This document shows positions 26,548 to 36,045 of a stretch of 64,000 nt of DNA, piece by piece. The DNA comes from Butyrivibrio hungatei (GTDB taxonomy: Bacteria; Bacillota; Clostridia; Lachnospirales; Lachnospiraceae). The DNA lies in the NCBI RefSeq assembly GCF_900101605.1, contig NZ_FMUR01000011.1, positions 62,001-126,000 of the forward strand. Direction: 5' to 3'. The first letter of the stretch is position 1. Every line of letters begins with the position of its first letter. A model generated the notes under the pieces. The model saw only the letters and a list, made by a program, of their open reading frames with translations, ran no database searches and had not been told where the DNA came from. The position numbers were made by a program, and so were the translations under genes.

Positions 26548-27424
26548 ATCCAACCACCTCCGTCTCACTGATAAATATTTCTTCCAATGTAAGCGCTAAC
26601 ATTTCAAAGAAGACCATATCCGCACGCTTAAATGCATTCTCCACATCTGTTCTTTCTCCTCTGACAGTTATGGTATGGAGTCTTCCACGTTTATCATGTA
26701 TAAGCACATCGAGTCCCTCAAGCGCTTTCTCTTCATCTTCATCTGTGTTGAATACACACTGAATTTTTTGCATATTAAGCTTCATGTCCGAGATATCTTC
26801 CGACAAAATAACGCCGCCCTTATGAAGAAGTCCCACATGATCGCATATATCCTCAAGTTCTCTTAAATTGTGTGAAGCGATTACGGGAGTAAGACCTCTG
26901 TCTTCCATCTCGGCAGCAAAAAGGCTCTTTACTCCCTGTCTTACTACGGGATCAAGTCCGTCAAAAGTCTCATCGCAAAGAAGGTACTTTGTTCCGGCGC
27001 ATAATCCCAATAAAATTGAAACCTGCTTTTTCATACCTTTTGAAAAAGTATTTATCTTTCTGTCCTTATCAAGGCCAAAGCCAGTCAAAAACTTATTAAA
27101 CTTCTCTTTATCAAAATTCTCATATACCGATGCATAAAAGCCTGCCATATCATCAGGTGTACTGTTTGGGAAAAAATACTGATCGTCCGAAATATAAAAA
27201 ACATCCTTCTTCACATCAGGATTGTCATAAACAGGCCTGTTATCAACACAGACAACACCCGAATCCGGTTTGATAACTCCTGCAATTATTCTTAATGTTG
27301 TACTCTTTCCTGCCCCATTTGTCCCAACAAGACCAAAGACTTCTCCGTCAGCAATCTTAAGTGATACATGATTGACAGCTTTGATGTCATCAAATGCCTT
27401 ATTAAGCTCGATTAACTCAATCAC
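26519..27424 (-). CDS. ABC transporter ATP-binding protein (YtrB-like)
   Basis: 301 residues. It has Walker A GTNGAGKST (about 34-42), a degenerate signature FSKGMKKQ, Walker B LLCDETFDGLDP and switch His in ASHN, all competent for hydrolysis. The variant signature is common in the YtrB/EcsA exporter group. A C-terminal 80-residue regulatory extension follows. The GTG start overlaps the regulator stop (GTGA) and has GGAGG upstream. It most likely energises the adjacent 735-residue permease. It is unlikely to serve the MalFG-type pair because it lacks the MalK regulatory domain. Confidence 0.9.
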   Translation of the reverse strand: MIELIELNKAFDDIKAVNHVSLKIADGEVFGLVGTNGAGKSTTLRIIAGVIKPDSGVVCVDNRPVYDNPDVKKDVFYISDDQYFFPNSTPDDMAGFYASVYENFDKEKFNKFLTGFGLDKDRKINTFSKGMKKQVSILLGLCAGTKYLLCDETFDGLDPVVRQGVKSLFAAEMEDRGLTPVIASHNLRELEDICDHVGLLHKGGVILSEDISDMKLNMQKIQCVFNTDEDEEKALEGLDVLIHDKRGRLHTITVRGERTDVENAFKRADMVFFEMLALTLEEIFISETEVVGYDIRKFIMG

Positions 27425-27807
27425 GCCTTTCCATCCTCCTTCTTAAGCTCGGCTATCCTCTCATTTATCTCCGATAATACTTCGTCATAGGGAATCCCGA
27501 TACCGTTTGCTTCAACAAGCAGATCAACGATCTCATCAATCACTTCCTGCTTCCTTGTAATTTTAAGCGTATCATCACCTTTGACAAAGTTTCCCCTGCC
27601 TTTAACAGTATAAATAAATCCCTGCCGCTCCAGCTCCGCATATGCACGCTGAACCGTATTGGGATTAGTGGAAAGTTCCATTGCAAGACTTCTGACAGAA
27701 GGCATTTGCTCATCAGCCCGGAGTATACCTTTAAAAATCTGTATTTTAAAACTCTCGACTATCTGCTCATAAATAGGTCTGCTGTCTTGGTAGTCTATAA
27801 TTTTCAT
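27421..27807 (-). CDS. GntR-family regulator, YtrA subfamily
   Basis: 128 residues. An N-terminal winged helix-turn-helix (about 5-75; PIYEQIVESFKIQIFKGIL, MPSVRSLAMELSTNPNTVQR) is followed by a short helical dimerisation tail, the compact YtrA layout without an effector domain. The ATG at 27807 follows GGGAGAAC; the longer frame would use TTG. First gene of the long transport operon and very probably its autorepressor, since a YtrA-type palindrome sits at its promoter start point. Confidence 0.93.
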   Translation of the reverse strand: MKIIDYQDSRPIYEQIVESFKIQIFKGILRADEQMPSVRSLAMELSTNPNTVQRAYAELERQGFIYTVKGRGNFVKGDDTLKITRKQEVIDEIVDLLVEANGIGIPYDEVLSEINERIAELKKEDGKA

Positions 27808-27855
27808 AGTTCTCCCATCCGTCAATAATTTATGAAATAATAAAATATCACAGTA

Positions 27856-27912
27856 AGTGTACTATTCAACTTAGTACACTAAAATAATATCATCTCATTT
27901 CCAATATTGCAA
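27856..27912 (-). promoter_or_regulatory. Operon promoter with YtrA-type operator
   Basis: On the minus strand TTGCAA (27907-27912) and TATTAT (27884-27889) are 17 bases apart. Directly downstream is an inverted repeat with perfect 9-bp arms, AGTGTACTA and TAGTACACT, separated by 7 bases (27856-27880). Such TGTACTA...TAGTACA sites are characteristic of YtrA-subfamily operators. Binding there would block transcription of the whole transport operon. Confidence 0.85.
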
Positions 27913-27933
27913 CTACTTTTTTTGCACTAAAAT

Positions 27934-27984
27934 AGTCATAAAATCGCCATTAATAGACTTACTTTTAATGTCGGTTTTATGACT
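27934..27984 (-). terminator. Long hairpin terminator after the polysaccharide operon
   Basis: About 20 bp of stem starting AGTCATAAAA and closing TTTTATGACT, with two mismatches. Followed by ATTTT on the minus strand and TTTTT on the plus strand. It separates the GH18-like lipoprotein gene from the GntR promoter. Confidence 0.7.
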
Positions 27985-28018
27985 TTTTCATATCGTTTTC
28001 CTGTTTATCAATTTACAA

Positions 28019-29077
28019 TTATAAGTTTCCGCCAAGTCGCCATATCGAAAACTTTTCGCATCCGGCTTCTTTGGCTGTACTTATCCAAACTTTAAGAGTT
28101 TCCTGATCTGCGTACCATACCTCGTGCTTTTCACCAATATCATCGGTATATTCAAAATGAACCGCACTGCTTTCAGGGTCTCTTACAATCTCGCCGTTAT
28201 ATTCTTCACAGATAGAGACTGCATTTGCGTAATTAACCTGTTTTACAGAACCGTCCTCGGCAAAATCAAATCCTCCCGTTGCAAATGCCAAATTGGTCTT
28301 TCCTTTAAGGACGGTCATCTTCTCATACATATCCTTGATGAATGTCACATCTGCTTTCGGCCCCGGCTCCGTTCCATAGCCTTTAAGGTTGTAACACATC
28401 ATCACATATTCCGGATATTCAGGCCATTCAAAGCTGTCTATCGGCGCTGATGGCTCAAATACGACCCTGAGCAGGAGTCCCTCTTTCGAAGCCTTTTCTG
28501 ACAACACCTTAATAAATTCATTAAAGTGCCCCCATAGCTCAGTGTCTTTTTTGATAGCCTCATAATCAATCTCAACTCCGCCAAGACCAGATTTCTTGGC
28601 GAGCTTTATTACATTGTCCGCGTGCTTCTCCGCAAGGTTACTACTCCCCAATATCTCATACAAAAGCTCTGTGTCTTTCAGGGATGAACCCTCATCAAGC
28701 AACTTATCATTAACTATTGTAAGAAATGTTGTCTTTCCTTTTAAATAACCCGACTTATCAAACTGCTCTATCTTGTCCGTAATATTATCGGGAATAAACA
28801 TCTTGCTGTGCTCGTCAAAATATGCCGCAAAAAAACATATCGTGCCAAGATCGTCGCCTATAGCCGCAAGCTCTTCATCAGCAGTGTCATTGTCCCAATA
28901 GGGGTACCATACAGACGCATCTTTGGCTTCATCCCCATTTTGGCCGTCGTGCGCAGCGTATTCAGTTTCATTTCCCATAGCGATATCCTTCTTATTATCT
29001 GTAGTGTCCCCACAGCCACAGAATAATCCGAAACTCAATATCGCCGCCGAAAGAACTGCATAAGCTTTTTTATTCAT
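28019..29077 (-). CDS. GH18-like lipoprotein, last gene of the polysaccharide operon
   Basis: 352 residues with a lipoprotein-type signal peptide (Cys22, LFCGC). The mature protein resembles a glycoside hydrolase family 18 barrel (YaaH/chitinase-like). GGVEIDYE (166-173) corresponds to the DxxDxDxE catalytic motif, with the final catalytic Glu kept but the first Asp replaced. Other barrel strands show as ICFFAAYFDEH and RVVFEPSAP, MMCYNLKGYG and FSIWRLGG. It follows the NodB-like gene by 33 bases. GH18 enzymes cut beta-1,4-GlcNAc polymers, so it may trim or release the polymer made by the upstream synthase. That link is inferred. Confidence 0.75.
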   Translation of the reverse strand: MNKKAYAVLSAAILSFGLFCGCGDTTDNKKDIAMGNETEYAAHDGQNGDEAKDASVWYPYWDNDTADEELAAIGDDLGTICFFAAYFDEHSKMFIPDNITDKIEQFDKSGYLKGKTTFLTIVNDKLLDEGSSLKDTELLYEILGSSNLAEKHADNVIKLAKKSGLGGVEIDYEAIKKDTELWGHFNEFIKVLSEKASKEGLLLRVVFEPSAPIDSFEWPEYPEYVMMCYNLKGYGTEPGPKADVTFIKDMYEKMTVLKGKTNLAFATGGFDFAEDGSVKQVNYANAVSICEEYNGEIVRDPESSAVHFEYTDDIGEKHEVWYADQETLKVWISTAKEAGCEKFSIWRLGGNL

Positions 29078-29110
29078 AGTCTCCCCTATTCGTTGTCAGG
29101 CTTCTTCCAA

Positions 29111-30970
29111 TCAAATATTTGTAATAAACCAGTTTATTACCGAATTAAATATCTGCTCAGCTTTTCTCTGAACATTCTGCACACCTTTAAGAACATTGGT
29201 GTACAACACTGTGCCGTTATCAATATCTTTTACGGTTACTTTCTCAAATACTCCGTCATAAACATCATCGGCAATATTTCTCTGACTGTAACCGTATTCT
29301 GTCCATGCGCTCTTTAAATAAACCGCTCCTGCGCCTACTTTCTTAAGCTCATAATTTTCAAATACGACTTTGTCATCGACTTTAACAGTGATCAAATTGT
29401 CAATAAGCGTTATATCAAGCTTTCTGTTTCCTTTATCTCCGATCTGGAATGAAGGTCTGTATTCTTCCCCACCATCTTCCAGAGTTTTGACCTTTGCTCT
29501 CTTGGCATTGTTTGAAAGCTTTGAGTACTCCTCTGCCTCTTTGTGACTTGATGCATATCTGGCAAAAGCTGCATACTCACCTGCAAGAGAATTTCTCATA
29601 TCTTCTTCAACGGAAATCTTTTCTTTTCCGTCAAAGTCGTAAAGGTCGACATCCTCAAGGATTTCTTTACCGTTTACAAGATAGAGGTGATTGTTCATAA
29701 GTCTGACTTCCAATCCGGCGTCAAGCTTACTGTTTGCCTTAAGAAGGACAGACTGACATCCAAGTACATTTCCTTTAAGCGTTGCAGACACTTCAACATT
29801 TTTAATGTTTTCGCTGCCTTTTAATTTTAAGATACCCATTTCCTGCGGAAGAGATGTAAGCGCAATAATTTCATCATTCTTCCTGTACTCGGCAGCTCCT
29901 TTTTCAAGCTCCCATGAATTTGTTGAGTCACCATCCCCATTGATGAACTCTATATTTTTCTGATCTTCCTCGGGAAGATCGCTCTTAATCCTCATAAGCA
30001 GATGGTTTGTATACCAGCTTGACTGAGGTTCAAGACGTGTGAGATCGTAAATGCTGTTCTTTCTGTTATTGAGTGCGTAGCCCTCTCTGTTGAAGTTCAT
30101 GTTGAAAGTGTTTCCGATTGCTTTCTCATTCACAGCACTTACTTTGTCATTTTCACCAAACTTTCCGGTATTTGAATGAAGCAGCACATAAGCGCCCGGA
30201 ACTTTTCCAAGCCCTTTCGTGTACTCGCTCTTCATAAGTCCGTACTCGCCAAGGATCCTCTTTTGCATCTCGTTGTAAGATTCCTTCGGAACATCATTTT
30301 CATCTCTTATATAGTCCATAAGATAATGATTGTAATTTCTTCCAAAGAACTTACTCATTGCTGAATACTCTTCACTTGAAAGTTCTCCGATATATCTGTT
30401 GTATCTGTCGAATACATTTATATATCCAAGTCGGTATCCGTTACTTCCAAGTTCCCAGTATGTGCTCTCTTCAAGTCTCTTAAGCTCATCCGGCATAAGA
30501 AAAAATGCATCTCTTCTTCTGAATTTCTCGGCATAAGTAAACATTGTAGCCTTAAAATTATATTTCTCCATTATCTTCTGTGAGAAGATAGCAGTGTCAT
30601 TCCTACCGTCCTCATACATAAGGAAAAGAGCCTTATCGGGAAGAGCGATACCTTTGTTGTAATAGTTGTCGATGTCATTTTGCGTAATAGTAACATATCC
30701 GCTCTTCTTAAGAGCATTCAGATGTTCATCCAGCCTGTCGACACCAATCCTGGAACCGTTACCGTCCCTTGCAACACCGGAATATGAAAGAGCTATAAAT
30801 CCGTGATCCATACGTGAAACCACATTGGTATCCAAAGGATTATACGGTCTGTATGTTGTAGAAGTCAGCAGTGCGTTCAATACAAAAGCCAAAAGCGCAA
30901 GCAGAAGTACAAGCTCCAGTATCGAACGTATCAACTTCTTTATATCTTTTGATGATTCAATCTTATACAT
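29111..30970 (-). CDS. Membrane-anchored NodB/PgaB-like polysaccharide deacetylase-family protein
   Basis: 619 residues with one N-terminal membrane helix (about 13-33) and the rest extracellular. Residues about 65-330 resemble the NodB deacetylase fold as in PgaB (FIALSYSGVARDG, KALFLMYEDGRNDT, YNFKATMFTYAEKF). The first metal motif is ED rather than DD, so activity is doubtful. Residues about 360-600 look like a beta-sandwich carbohydrate-binding domain (LDITLIDNLITVKVDDKVV). It lies 9 bases after the synthase gene. The pairing of a NodB-type protein with a GT2 synthase is as in PgaB/IcaB systems. Confidence 0.7.
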   Translation of the reverse strand: MYKIESSKDIKKLIRSILELVLLLALLAFVLNALLTSTTYRPYNPLDTNVVSRMDHGFIALSYSGVARDGNGSRIGVDRLDEHLNALKKSGYVTITQNDIDNYYNKGIALPDKALFLMYEDGRNDTAIFSQKIMEKYNFKATMFTYAEKFRRRDAFFLMPDELKRLEESTYWELGSNGYRLGYINVFDRYNRYIGELSSEEYSAMSKFFGRNYNHYLMDYIRDENDVPKESYNEMQKRILGEYGLMKSEYTKGLGKVPGAYVLLHSNTGKFGENDKVSAVNEKAIGNTFNMNFNREGYALNNRKNSIYDLTRLEPQSSWYTNHLLMRIKSDLPEEDQKNIEFINGDGDSTNSWELEKGAAEYRKNDEIIALTSLPQEMGILKLKGSENIKNVEVSATLKGNVLGCQSVLLKANSKLDAGLEVRLMNNHLYLVNGKEILEDVDLYDFDGKEKISVEEDMRNSLAGEYAAFARYASSHKEAEEYSKLSNNAKRAKVKTLEDGGEEYRPSFQIGDKGNRKLDITLIDNLITVKVDDKVVFENYELKKVGAGAVYLKSAWTEYGYSQRNIADDVYDGVFEKVTVKDIDNGTVLYTNVLKGVQNVQRKAEQIFNSVINWFITNI

Positions 30971-30979
30971 ATTTCCACC

Positions 30980-32869
30980 TTATTCCACGTTCTTATTATC
31001 TGATGACTTTTTCTTGCTTTTTTGTTCCTTGCGAAGTCGCTTTTTTTCAGCTTCTTCAAGGTCACTTGGCGTCATTCTTGTTCCCCATGTGGACTTCCAG
31101 AATGTAAACCATGCAATAGGCATCTGCCACAAAAGAATAAGCTCATAATAAATGCAGAATAAAAGGCCATACGCCCAGGTTGAGCTCTTTCTGAGAAGCA
31201 TCTGCGACATACTCATCAGGAATGACATCAGGAATAATCCCAGTAAAAATGCAGTCGGGAAAATGTGTTGTGTCAAAGGTACATATACAAGGTTGTAAAG
31301 AACCACTAAAGGAGCGGCTACGGGAACCACAAGTCCCATATAGAATCCTATCACCGCGAAAGGTTCTTTCTTCCACATAAACGAAGCGGCAATAAGTGAT
31401 TCTCTAAGCCACGATCTCTTCCATCGCATCTGCTGTTTAAGGAAAACAGAATGCTTGTTGGGAACGATCGTTGAGCAAACAGCCGTATCCTGATATGACG
31501 TTCTGTAGCGTCTTAGGATAAAGTTTGTCATCGCTCTGTCATCACCGAACGTAGCTCTGTGCCCCAGGAATCTCTGGTTCATCCATGCATCCTTGTTCGC
31601 AAGGATGATCTCCTTCCTGTAGCATGAAAGAGGTCCCGAGAGACATGTAACCGAATCAAACAATCCTTCGGCCGCTTTCATAACTCTAAAAGCAATGTAA
31701 TATCTGACACTCTGCATCTTGGTAAGTGCATTTGTGTATGTATTGGCAACATCAGTTCTTCCCGCAACGCCTCCCATCTTGGGATCTTTGAAAGGCTGAA
31801 CCAGATGTCTTATGGCATAAGGATCGAGGAAGCTGTCGGAATCAACAAACACAACAAGCTCATGTTTTGCAAGTTCCGATCCTCTTACAAGAGCATCTCT
31901 CTTTCCGGCGTTCTTTTCCTGTACACAGTAGGAAATTCTGCCTTCAAGATCGTATTTACCGCTTGCCTCTTTCTTTAACCTTTCGATTGTTTCTTTTATT
32001 TTTTCAACAGACTTATCCGTCGAGCAGTCATCAATTATTATGACTTCGAGCTTATCTATCGGATATTCCTGATTCACACAGCTCTCAATCGTTCTTCCGA
32101 TCCATTCTTCCTCATTAAAGCAAGGAATAAGGATTGAAACACCCGGTGTGAAATCGGGGTCCACTTTCTTCGGTCTGTAAAAAGCACCGAATACATATCT
32201 ACTTAAAAGGAACACTGCCGTGATCATACTGTACAGATACAGGAGCTTATTAAACTTAAAGTAAATGACGCTCTCCGCTCTCATAAGGATGATACAGCTG
32301 ATCGTAAACGCGATAAGGACAACCGAAGACATAAACATGAATCTGTCCTTATTCGCAGCGGCATAATTATGAAGCTCTTTGCCGAAATTTATTCCAATCA
32401 TGAACTTGCCGTCGGAAGTAATGAAAGTGCGGACAACTTTTACTTTCTGCCTAACCCGCATCTCATTACCCTCAGGCATACTTCCGGGAACAACCCTGAA
32501 GTCAACCTTGAGCATCGTCTTAGTACTGAGGGCACTAAATTCCTCTCTGCCAACTTCAACGAGCATACCGGTGTTTGATATATCAACAACCTTGCCCACT
32601 CCGCTGACCTTAGGCCCCTCTTTGGAGTAGCTTCTCATATGTACAGGGAAGCCTGTAACATATCTTACGCCCGACTTACTCTCTTTGAGAAAAGCCTCGT
32701 AATCATTATTTTTATTGTCGTTACTGTTTCCTCTTCGTTCTGTATTAGTTCTTTTGTTTGTTGAATCCGGAACATGTGAAAGAACTCGTCTGTCCTTCTT
32801 TTCAACAGTCATAACGTCTTCTTTGTTTACAGAACCCTTTTTCTTTTTGAACTTATCAAGAAATTCCAT
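30980..32869 (-). CDS. PilZ-domain GT2 polysaccharide synthase
   Basis: 629 residues. After a basic N-terminus, residues about 65-165 form a PilZ-like domain with DISNTG (96-101) matching the DxSxxG half of the cyclic-di-GMP site; the RxxxR half is not clear. Two membrane helices (about 177-225) precede a processive GT2 domain (240-490): DDCSTD (280-285), DSD (343-345), GDDR (442-445) and QQMRW (479-483). This combination is typical of hyaluronan/NodC-type beta-GlcNAc synthases. Further helices and a Lys-rich tail follow. It probably polymerises and exports a GlcNAc-containing polymer. GAGGGG precedes the ATG. Confidence 0.88.
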   Translation of the reverse strand: MEFLDKFKKKKGSVNKEDVMTVEKKDRRVLSHVPDSTNKRTNTERRGNSNDNKNNDYEAFLKESKSGVRYVTGFPVHMRSYSKEGPKVSGVGKVVDISNTGMLVEVGREEFSALSTKTMLKVDFRVVPGSMPEGNEMRVRQKVKVVRTFITSDGKFMIGINFGKELHNYAAANKDRFMFMSSVVLIAFTISCIILMRAESVIYFKFNKLLYLYSMITAVFLLSRYVFGAFYRPKKVDPDFTPGVSILIPCFNEEEWIGRTIESCVNQEYPIDKLEVIIIDDCSTDKSVEKIKETIERLKKEASGKYDLEGRISYCVQEKNAGKRDALVRGSELAKHELVVFVDSDSFLDPYAIRHLVQPFKDPKMGGVAGRTDVANTYTNALTKMQSVRYYIAFRVMKAAEGLFDSVTCLSGPLSCYRKEIILANKDAWMNQRFLGHRATFGDDRAMTNFILRRYRTSYQDTAVCSTIVPNKHSVFLKQQMRWKRSWLRESLIAASFMWKKEPFAVIGFYMGLVVPVAAPLVVLYNLVYVPLTQHIFPTAFLLGLFLMSFLMSMSQMLLRKSSTWAYGLLFCIYYELILLWQMPIAWFTFWKSTWGTRMTPSDLEEAEKKRLRKEQKSKKKSSDNKNVE

Positions 32870-32883
32870 CTTTTACCCCTCAA

Positions 32884-35800
32884 TCATCTTAGGTAATCGT
32901 CAAGTCTGCCAAAATTGTAGCCCTGAGCTTTCCATTCCGGAATCATGATATCAAGTGCCTCGGCAGTAAACTGTGCATTGGGTGACATATGTAAAACGAT
33001 ACACGAACCGTTTCCTATAGTCTCTGTTCCATACCATGCGCTCTTGCCGTTTCGCAATATATTGACAACTTCATCAACAGAGCTGCAGTTATAGTCCCCC
33101 GAGCTGAAGTCTCCGCTGACAATATATGTAAATCCTACATCAAAAATGTTCTCCATTGCGATTCGGCTCATTGCAAGTGTCGGTGGTCTGTAAATTGTCG
33201 AAAGCGCTCGCCTTCCGTCAACCACAACGTCTCCGCAATATTTATTAAGAGTCGAGTAGCTGTTTACAACGTCAGCTCTGAGTCTCTTACCGGCTTCCTC
33301 ACTGATTGACTCGTAGGTATAGGTACCATCCGGATTCTGTGTCGAATTCCATGCAACCATGTGAGAATTCGAATGTGATCCTATCATATGTCCGTCAACC
33401 GCGATTGCCCTTAAGAGGTTCGGGTTGTCAGCAACGTTGTTTGTTCTGACAAAGAAGTTTCCTTTTACTTTGTACTTATCAAGGACATAAAGAAGTTCAT
33501 TTATATCCTGTTCATATCCCCAGTCATCAAATGTAAGGAAGATGACTTTATTCTTGGAGATCTTACCTGTCTTGTCGTAAGTCTTCATTTCATCCTCGGT
33601 AAATCCGGGGATATATGTAACATCGGGATTTCCAATGTAATGTCCTGCCATATAGGCATTCTTTGTAGCATTATCGGGAAGTGCCCCAACAATATTGTTG
33701 TTGTTTGAAACAATCTTCTGCGAGTTCTTTATAGGTGAATATACATACTGTGAAGATGCAAGTTCAGAGAAGGTCTTAACGGTATATGCCGTCGAAGCCT
33801 GCTGCTTTCCGTATACATCTTTATAAGTAAGTGCATATATCTTTGTCTCAATAAACTTATTGAGAAGTTCTGCAAGAAGTGTTGTTCCGTCACCGCCGGC
33901 AGCATCCTGGTCTGCGGTGTAATAATTCATATTAAAGTAGATAACGCTTCCTCTGTGCGCCTCAACCTTCTTTGCAAGTGTTGTATAGAAGCTTAAGTCT
34001 ACCGCACTTCTGTCCTTAGACTGAACCATTGAATACTCATATCCCGCAAGTGAGCATCCGCATGAAGCAACAGCTTCCTTTGTATCCTTGGTGGGAATAC
34101 CGTAAGGCTGCATAACTACAGAGACTCTTACGTCATACTTCCACTGTGCATACTGCTGAGCACCGAGTATATATCCGGCAACTTCGTCGTAGCTCTGGTC
34201 GACCTGAGAATTGCTTACATATGCAATACCAATCTCATTACCGCCGTTAAGGATCTTGGTAATTGATTCTCCGCATCTGCTGAGTTCATCAGGTGTCACA
34301 AAGAATGTTGCTTTATATCCGTTTAACTTAAGTATTGAAAGAACGTCGTTAAGAACCGCCTTATTGGAGATTCCGTAGAATGTCATTGTTACCGCTCTTT
34401 CGGATGTGTATATATTCTTTCTCTCCTGAGCAAGTCTTGCATGGTTTTCCATTCTCAAACTCTCAAGAGTTTCTTTATCTGTAACCGGAGCACATGTAGA
34501 CGAACGAACAAGTTCAGTTATATCTACAATCTGCTGATTTTTGCCTGCTGTTGAAGAAATATAGGCATTAAGCTTCTCCATCTCAAACTCTCTTGTAAGA
34601 TCGAAGCAACTGATATTTCCTTTTTCGGGGATTGCATCATTCTTGGGTGATACAATATCAAGTCCCGCAACTTTTGCGGCAATTCTGAGATTTTCGGTTA
34701 TCTCGCTCTCATCCTCGGGCATGTAATATTTTGCCTTAAGTCCGTAATTCTTCTGAATACTTCTGACAGAAGTCTTGAGGTCTACATAAATATCATAGAA
34801 TTCTTTATTACTGATATTTCCTCCCGTAGTACCTCTTGTCGCTATTGAAAATCCCGAATTAACGATTTTCTCAACAGCCTTAGGGTTCTTCTCTATATCT
34901 TCCGAGCTTACAAAGAAAGTAGCTTTTGCACCTGCTTTAATAAGAGCTTTTGTAATGGCATCAACGCTTTCAACATTCTCAGGAATTCCGTAGAAGCAAA
35001 GACCTGTAACATCCTGCATTGTTGCAACTTCTTCATATACTTCGGCTGAATATCCGCCTGTCTCTTCATACAGCTGTCTTACATACTCTTCATCATTGAG
35101 AGCTTTGAGCTTATCAAGTTTAACGTTGTCAATGCCCTGTGTCTGCATGGCATCAAGAAGCCATCCTACCATGGTAACAACATCTCTCTTGTCTTCATCT
35201 TCCTCTGATGACGAAACTATGGTCGGCTGCACGTCAATAGCAGGGTCCTTGTATTCAACCTTCGGATCAACCTCAAGAGATTCCACGTACTCATCAAGCT
35301 TGATAACGAGAATTCTACCGTTTCCCTGTTTTGAAACATATTCGAAAGTATTCTGATCGTCTCTGAAGCTCTTTTCATTAAGATAACTTCCCGAACTCGG
35401 CGAAACCAGCTTGCTGTAACCGGATGCGGATGCAGCCATACATATCGTGTCATTGTAATATGTGGTATTAAGCATCATCTTATCGGGTGGAACGTCCATT
35501 AATGTGGAAAAAACTTTTCTGGAATCAGAAAAATTGCTGACCATATCTTCATCAGACAATACATCAATTGAAGAATCGCCGTTAAGACCATTGTCGATAA
35601 TGTCATGTCCTTTTTGAATTATAAGATCGATCAAAGCATCATCTTCTGCCGCCGTAGCCGCAGTTATTGCGAATGTGGCCTTGATATTTTTCTCATCGAG
35701 GATCTGAAGTATTTTTTCTACCGTAACAGAATCCTTTGCGCCTTGAAAAATCAGGCAAAAATTCTTATTGGTCTGAGACTTGTCATCACGGATGATCTTG

Positions 35801-35994
35801 GCAGGCTCACAACCTTTATTGAATTTCTCCAACGCAATTTCATGCTCATTTGTTGCATCATAAGAAAGTCTCTGAATCTTCGTAAGATCGATATCAGAAA
35901 CCGTTTCAGAATTTTCTCCGCAGCCTGAAAGGCCTGCAGTGCCGATGGCAGCAACAAGAGCGAATACAAACAGATTTTTAAATCTTCTAAACAT
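32884..35994 (-). CDS. Lipoprotein with four NodB-like domains, only the last intact
   Basis: About 1036 residues, lipobox GLSGC (Cys25). Four NodB-type repeats can be traced by their opening strand and KATFFV-type helix: about 78-240, 328-500, 534-735 and 815-1030. Only the fourth has the catalytic motifs: TFDDW (822-826), HSNSH (874-878), RPP (936-938), SSGD (964-967) and LHMS (1001-1004). The first three lack the metal ligands and may bind polymer. First gene of the operon, so the active domain would N-deacetylate the exported polymer at the cell surface. The ATG at 35994 is chosen for its GAGGGG site. Confidence 0.85.
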   Translation of the reverse strand: MFRRFKNLFVFALVAAIGTAGLSGCGENSETVSDIDLTKIQRLSYDATNEHEIALEKFNKGCEPAKIIRDDKSQTNKNFCLIFQGAKDSVTVEKILQILDEKNIKATFAITAATAAEDDALIDLIIQKGHDIIDNGLNGDSSIDVLSDEDMVSNFSDSRKVFSTLMDVPPDKMMLNTTYYNDTICMAASASGYSKLVSPSSGSYLNEKSFRDDQNTFEYVSKQGNGRILVIKLDEYVESLEVDPKVEYKDPAIDVQPTIVSSSEEDEDKRDVVTMVGWLLDAMQTQGIDNVKLDKLKALNDEEYVRQLYEETGGYSAEVYEEVATMQDVTGLCFYGIPENVESVDAITKALIKAGAKATFFVSSEDIEKNPKAVEKIVNSGFSIATRGTTGGNISNKEFYDIYVDLKTSVRSIQKNYGLKAKYYMPEDESEITENLRIAAKVAGLDIVSPKNDAIPEKGNISCFDLTREFEMEKLNAYISSTAGKNQQIVDITELVRSSTCAPVTDKETLESLRMENHARLAQERKNIYTSERAVTMTFYGISNKAVLNDVLSILKLNGYKATFFVTPDELSRCGESITKILNGGNEIGIAYVSNSQVDQSYDEVAGYILGAQQYAQWKYDVRVSVVMQPYGIPTKDTKEAVASCGCSLAGYEYSMVQSKDRSAVDLSFYTTLAKKVEAHRGSVIYFNMNYYTADQDAAGGDGTTLLAELLNKFIETKIYALTYKDVYGKQQASTAYTVKTFSELASSQYVYSPIKNSQKIVSNNNNIVGALPDNATKNAYMAGHYIGNPDVTYIPGFTEDEMKTYDKTGKISKNKVIFLTFDDWGYEQDINELLYVLDKYKVKGNFFVRTNNVADNPNLLRAIAVDGHMIGSHSNSHMVAWNSTQNPDGTYTYESISEEAGKRLRADVVNSYSTLNKYCGDVVVDGRRALSTIYRPPTLAMSRIAMENIFDVGFTYIVSGDFSSGDYNCSSVDEVVNILRNGKSAWYGTETIGNGSCIVLHMSPNAQFTAEALDIMIPEWKAQGYNFGRLDDYLR

Positions 35995-36045
35995 AAGTGC
36001 CCCTCTTTGCATAACTATATCGCTCATTTAAGTCAAACCGTTTGC

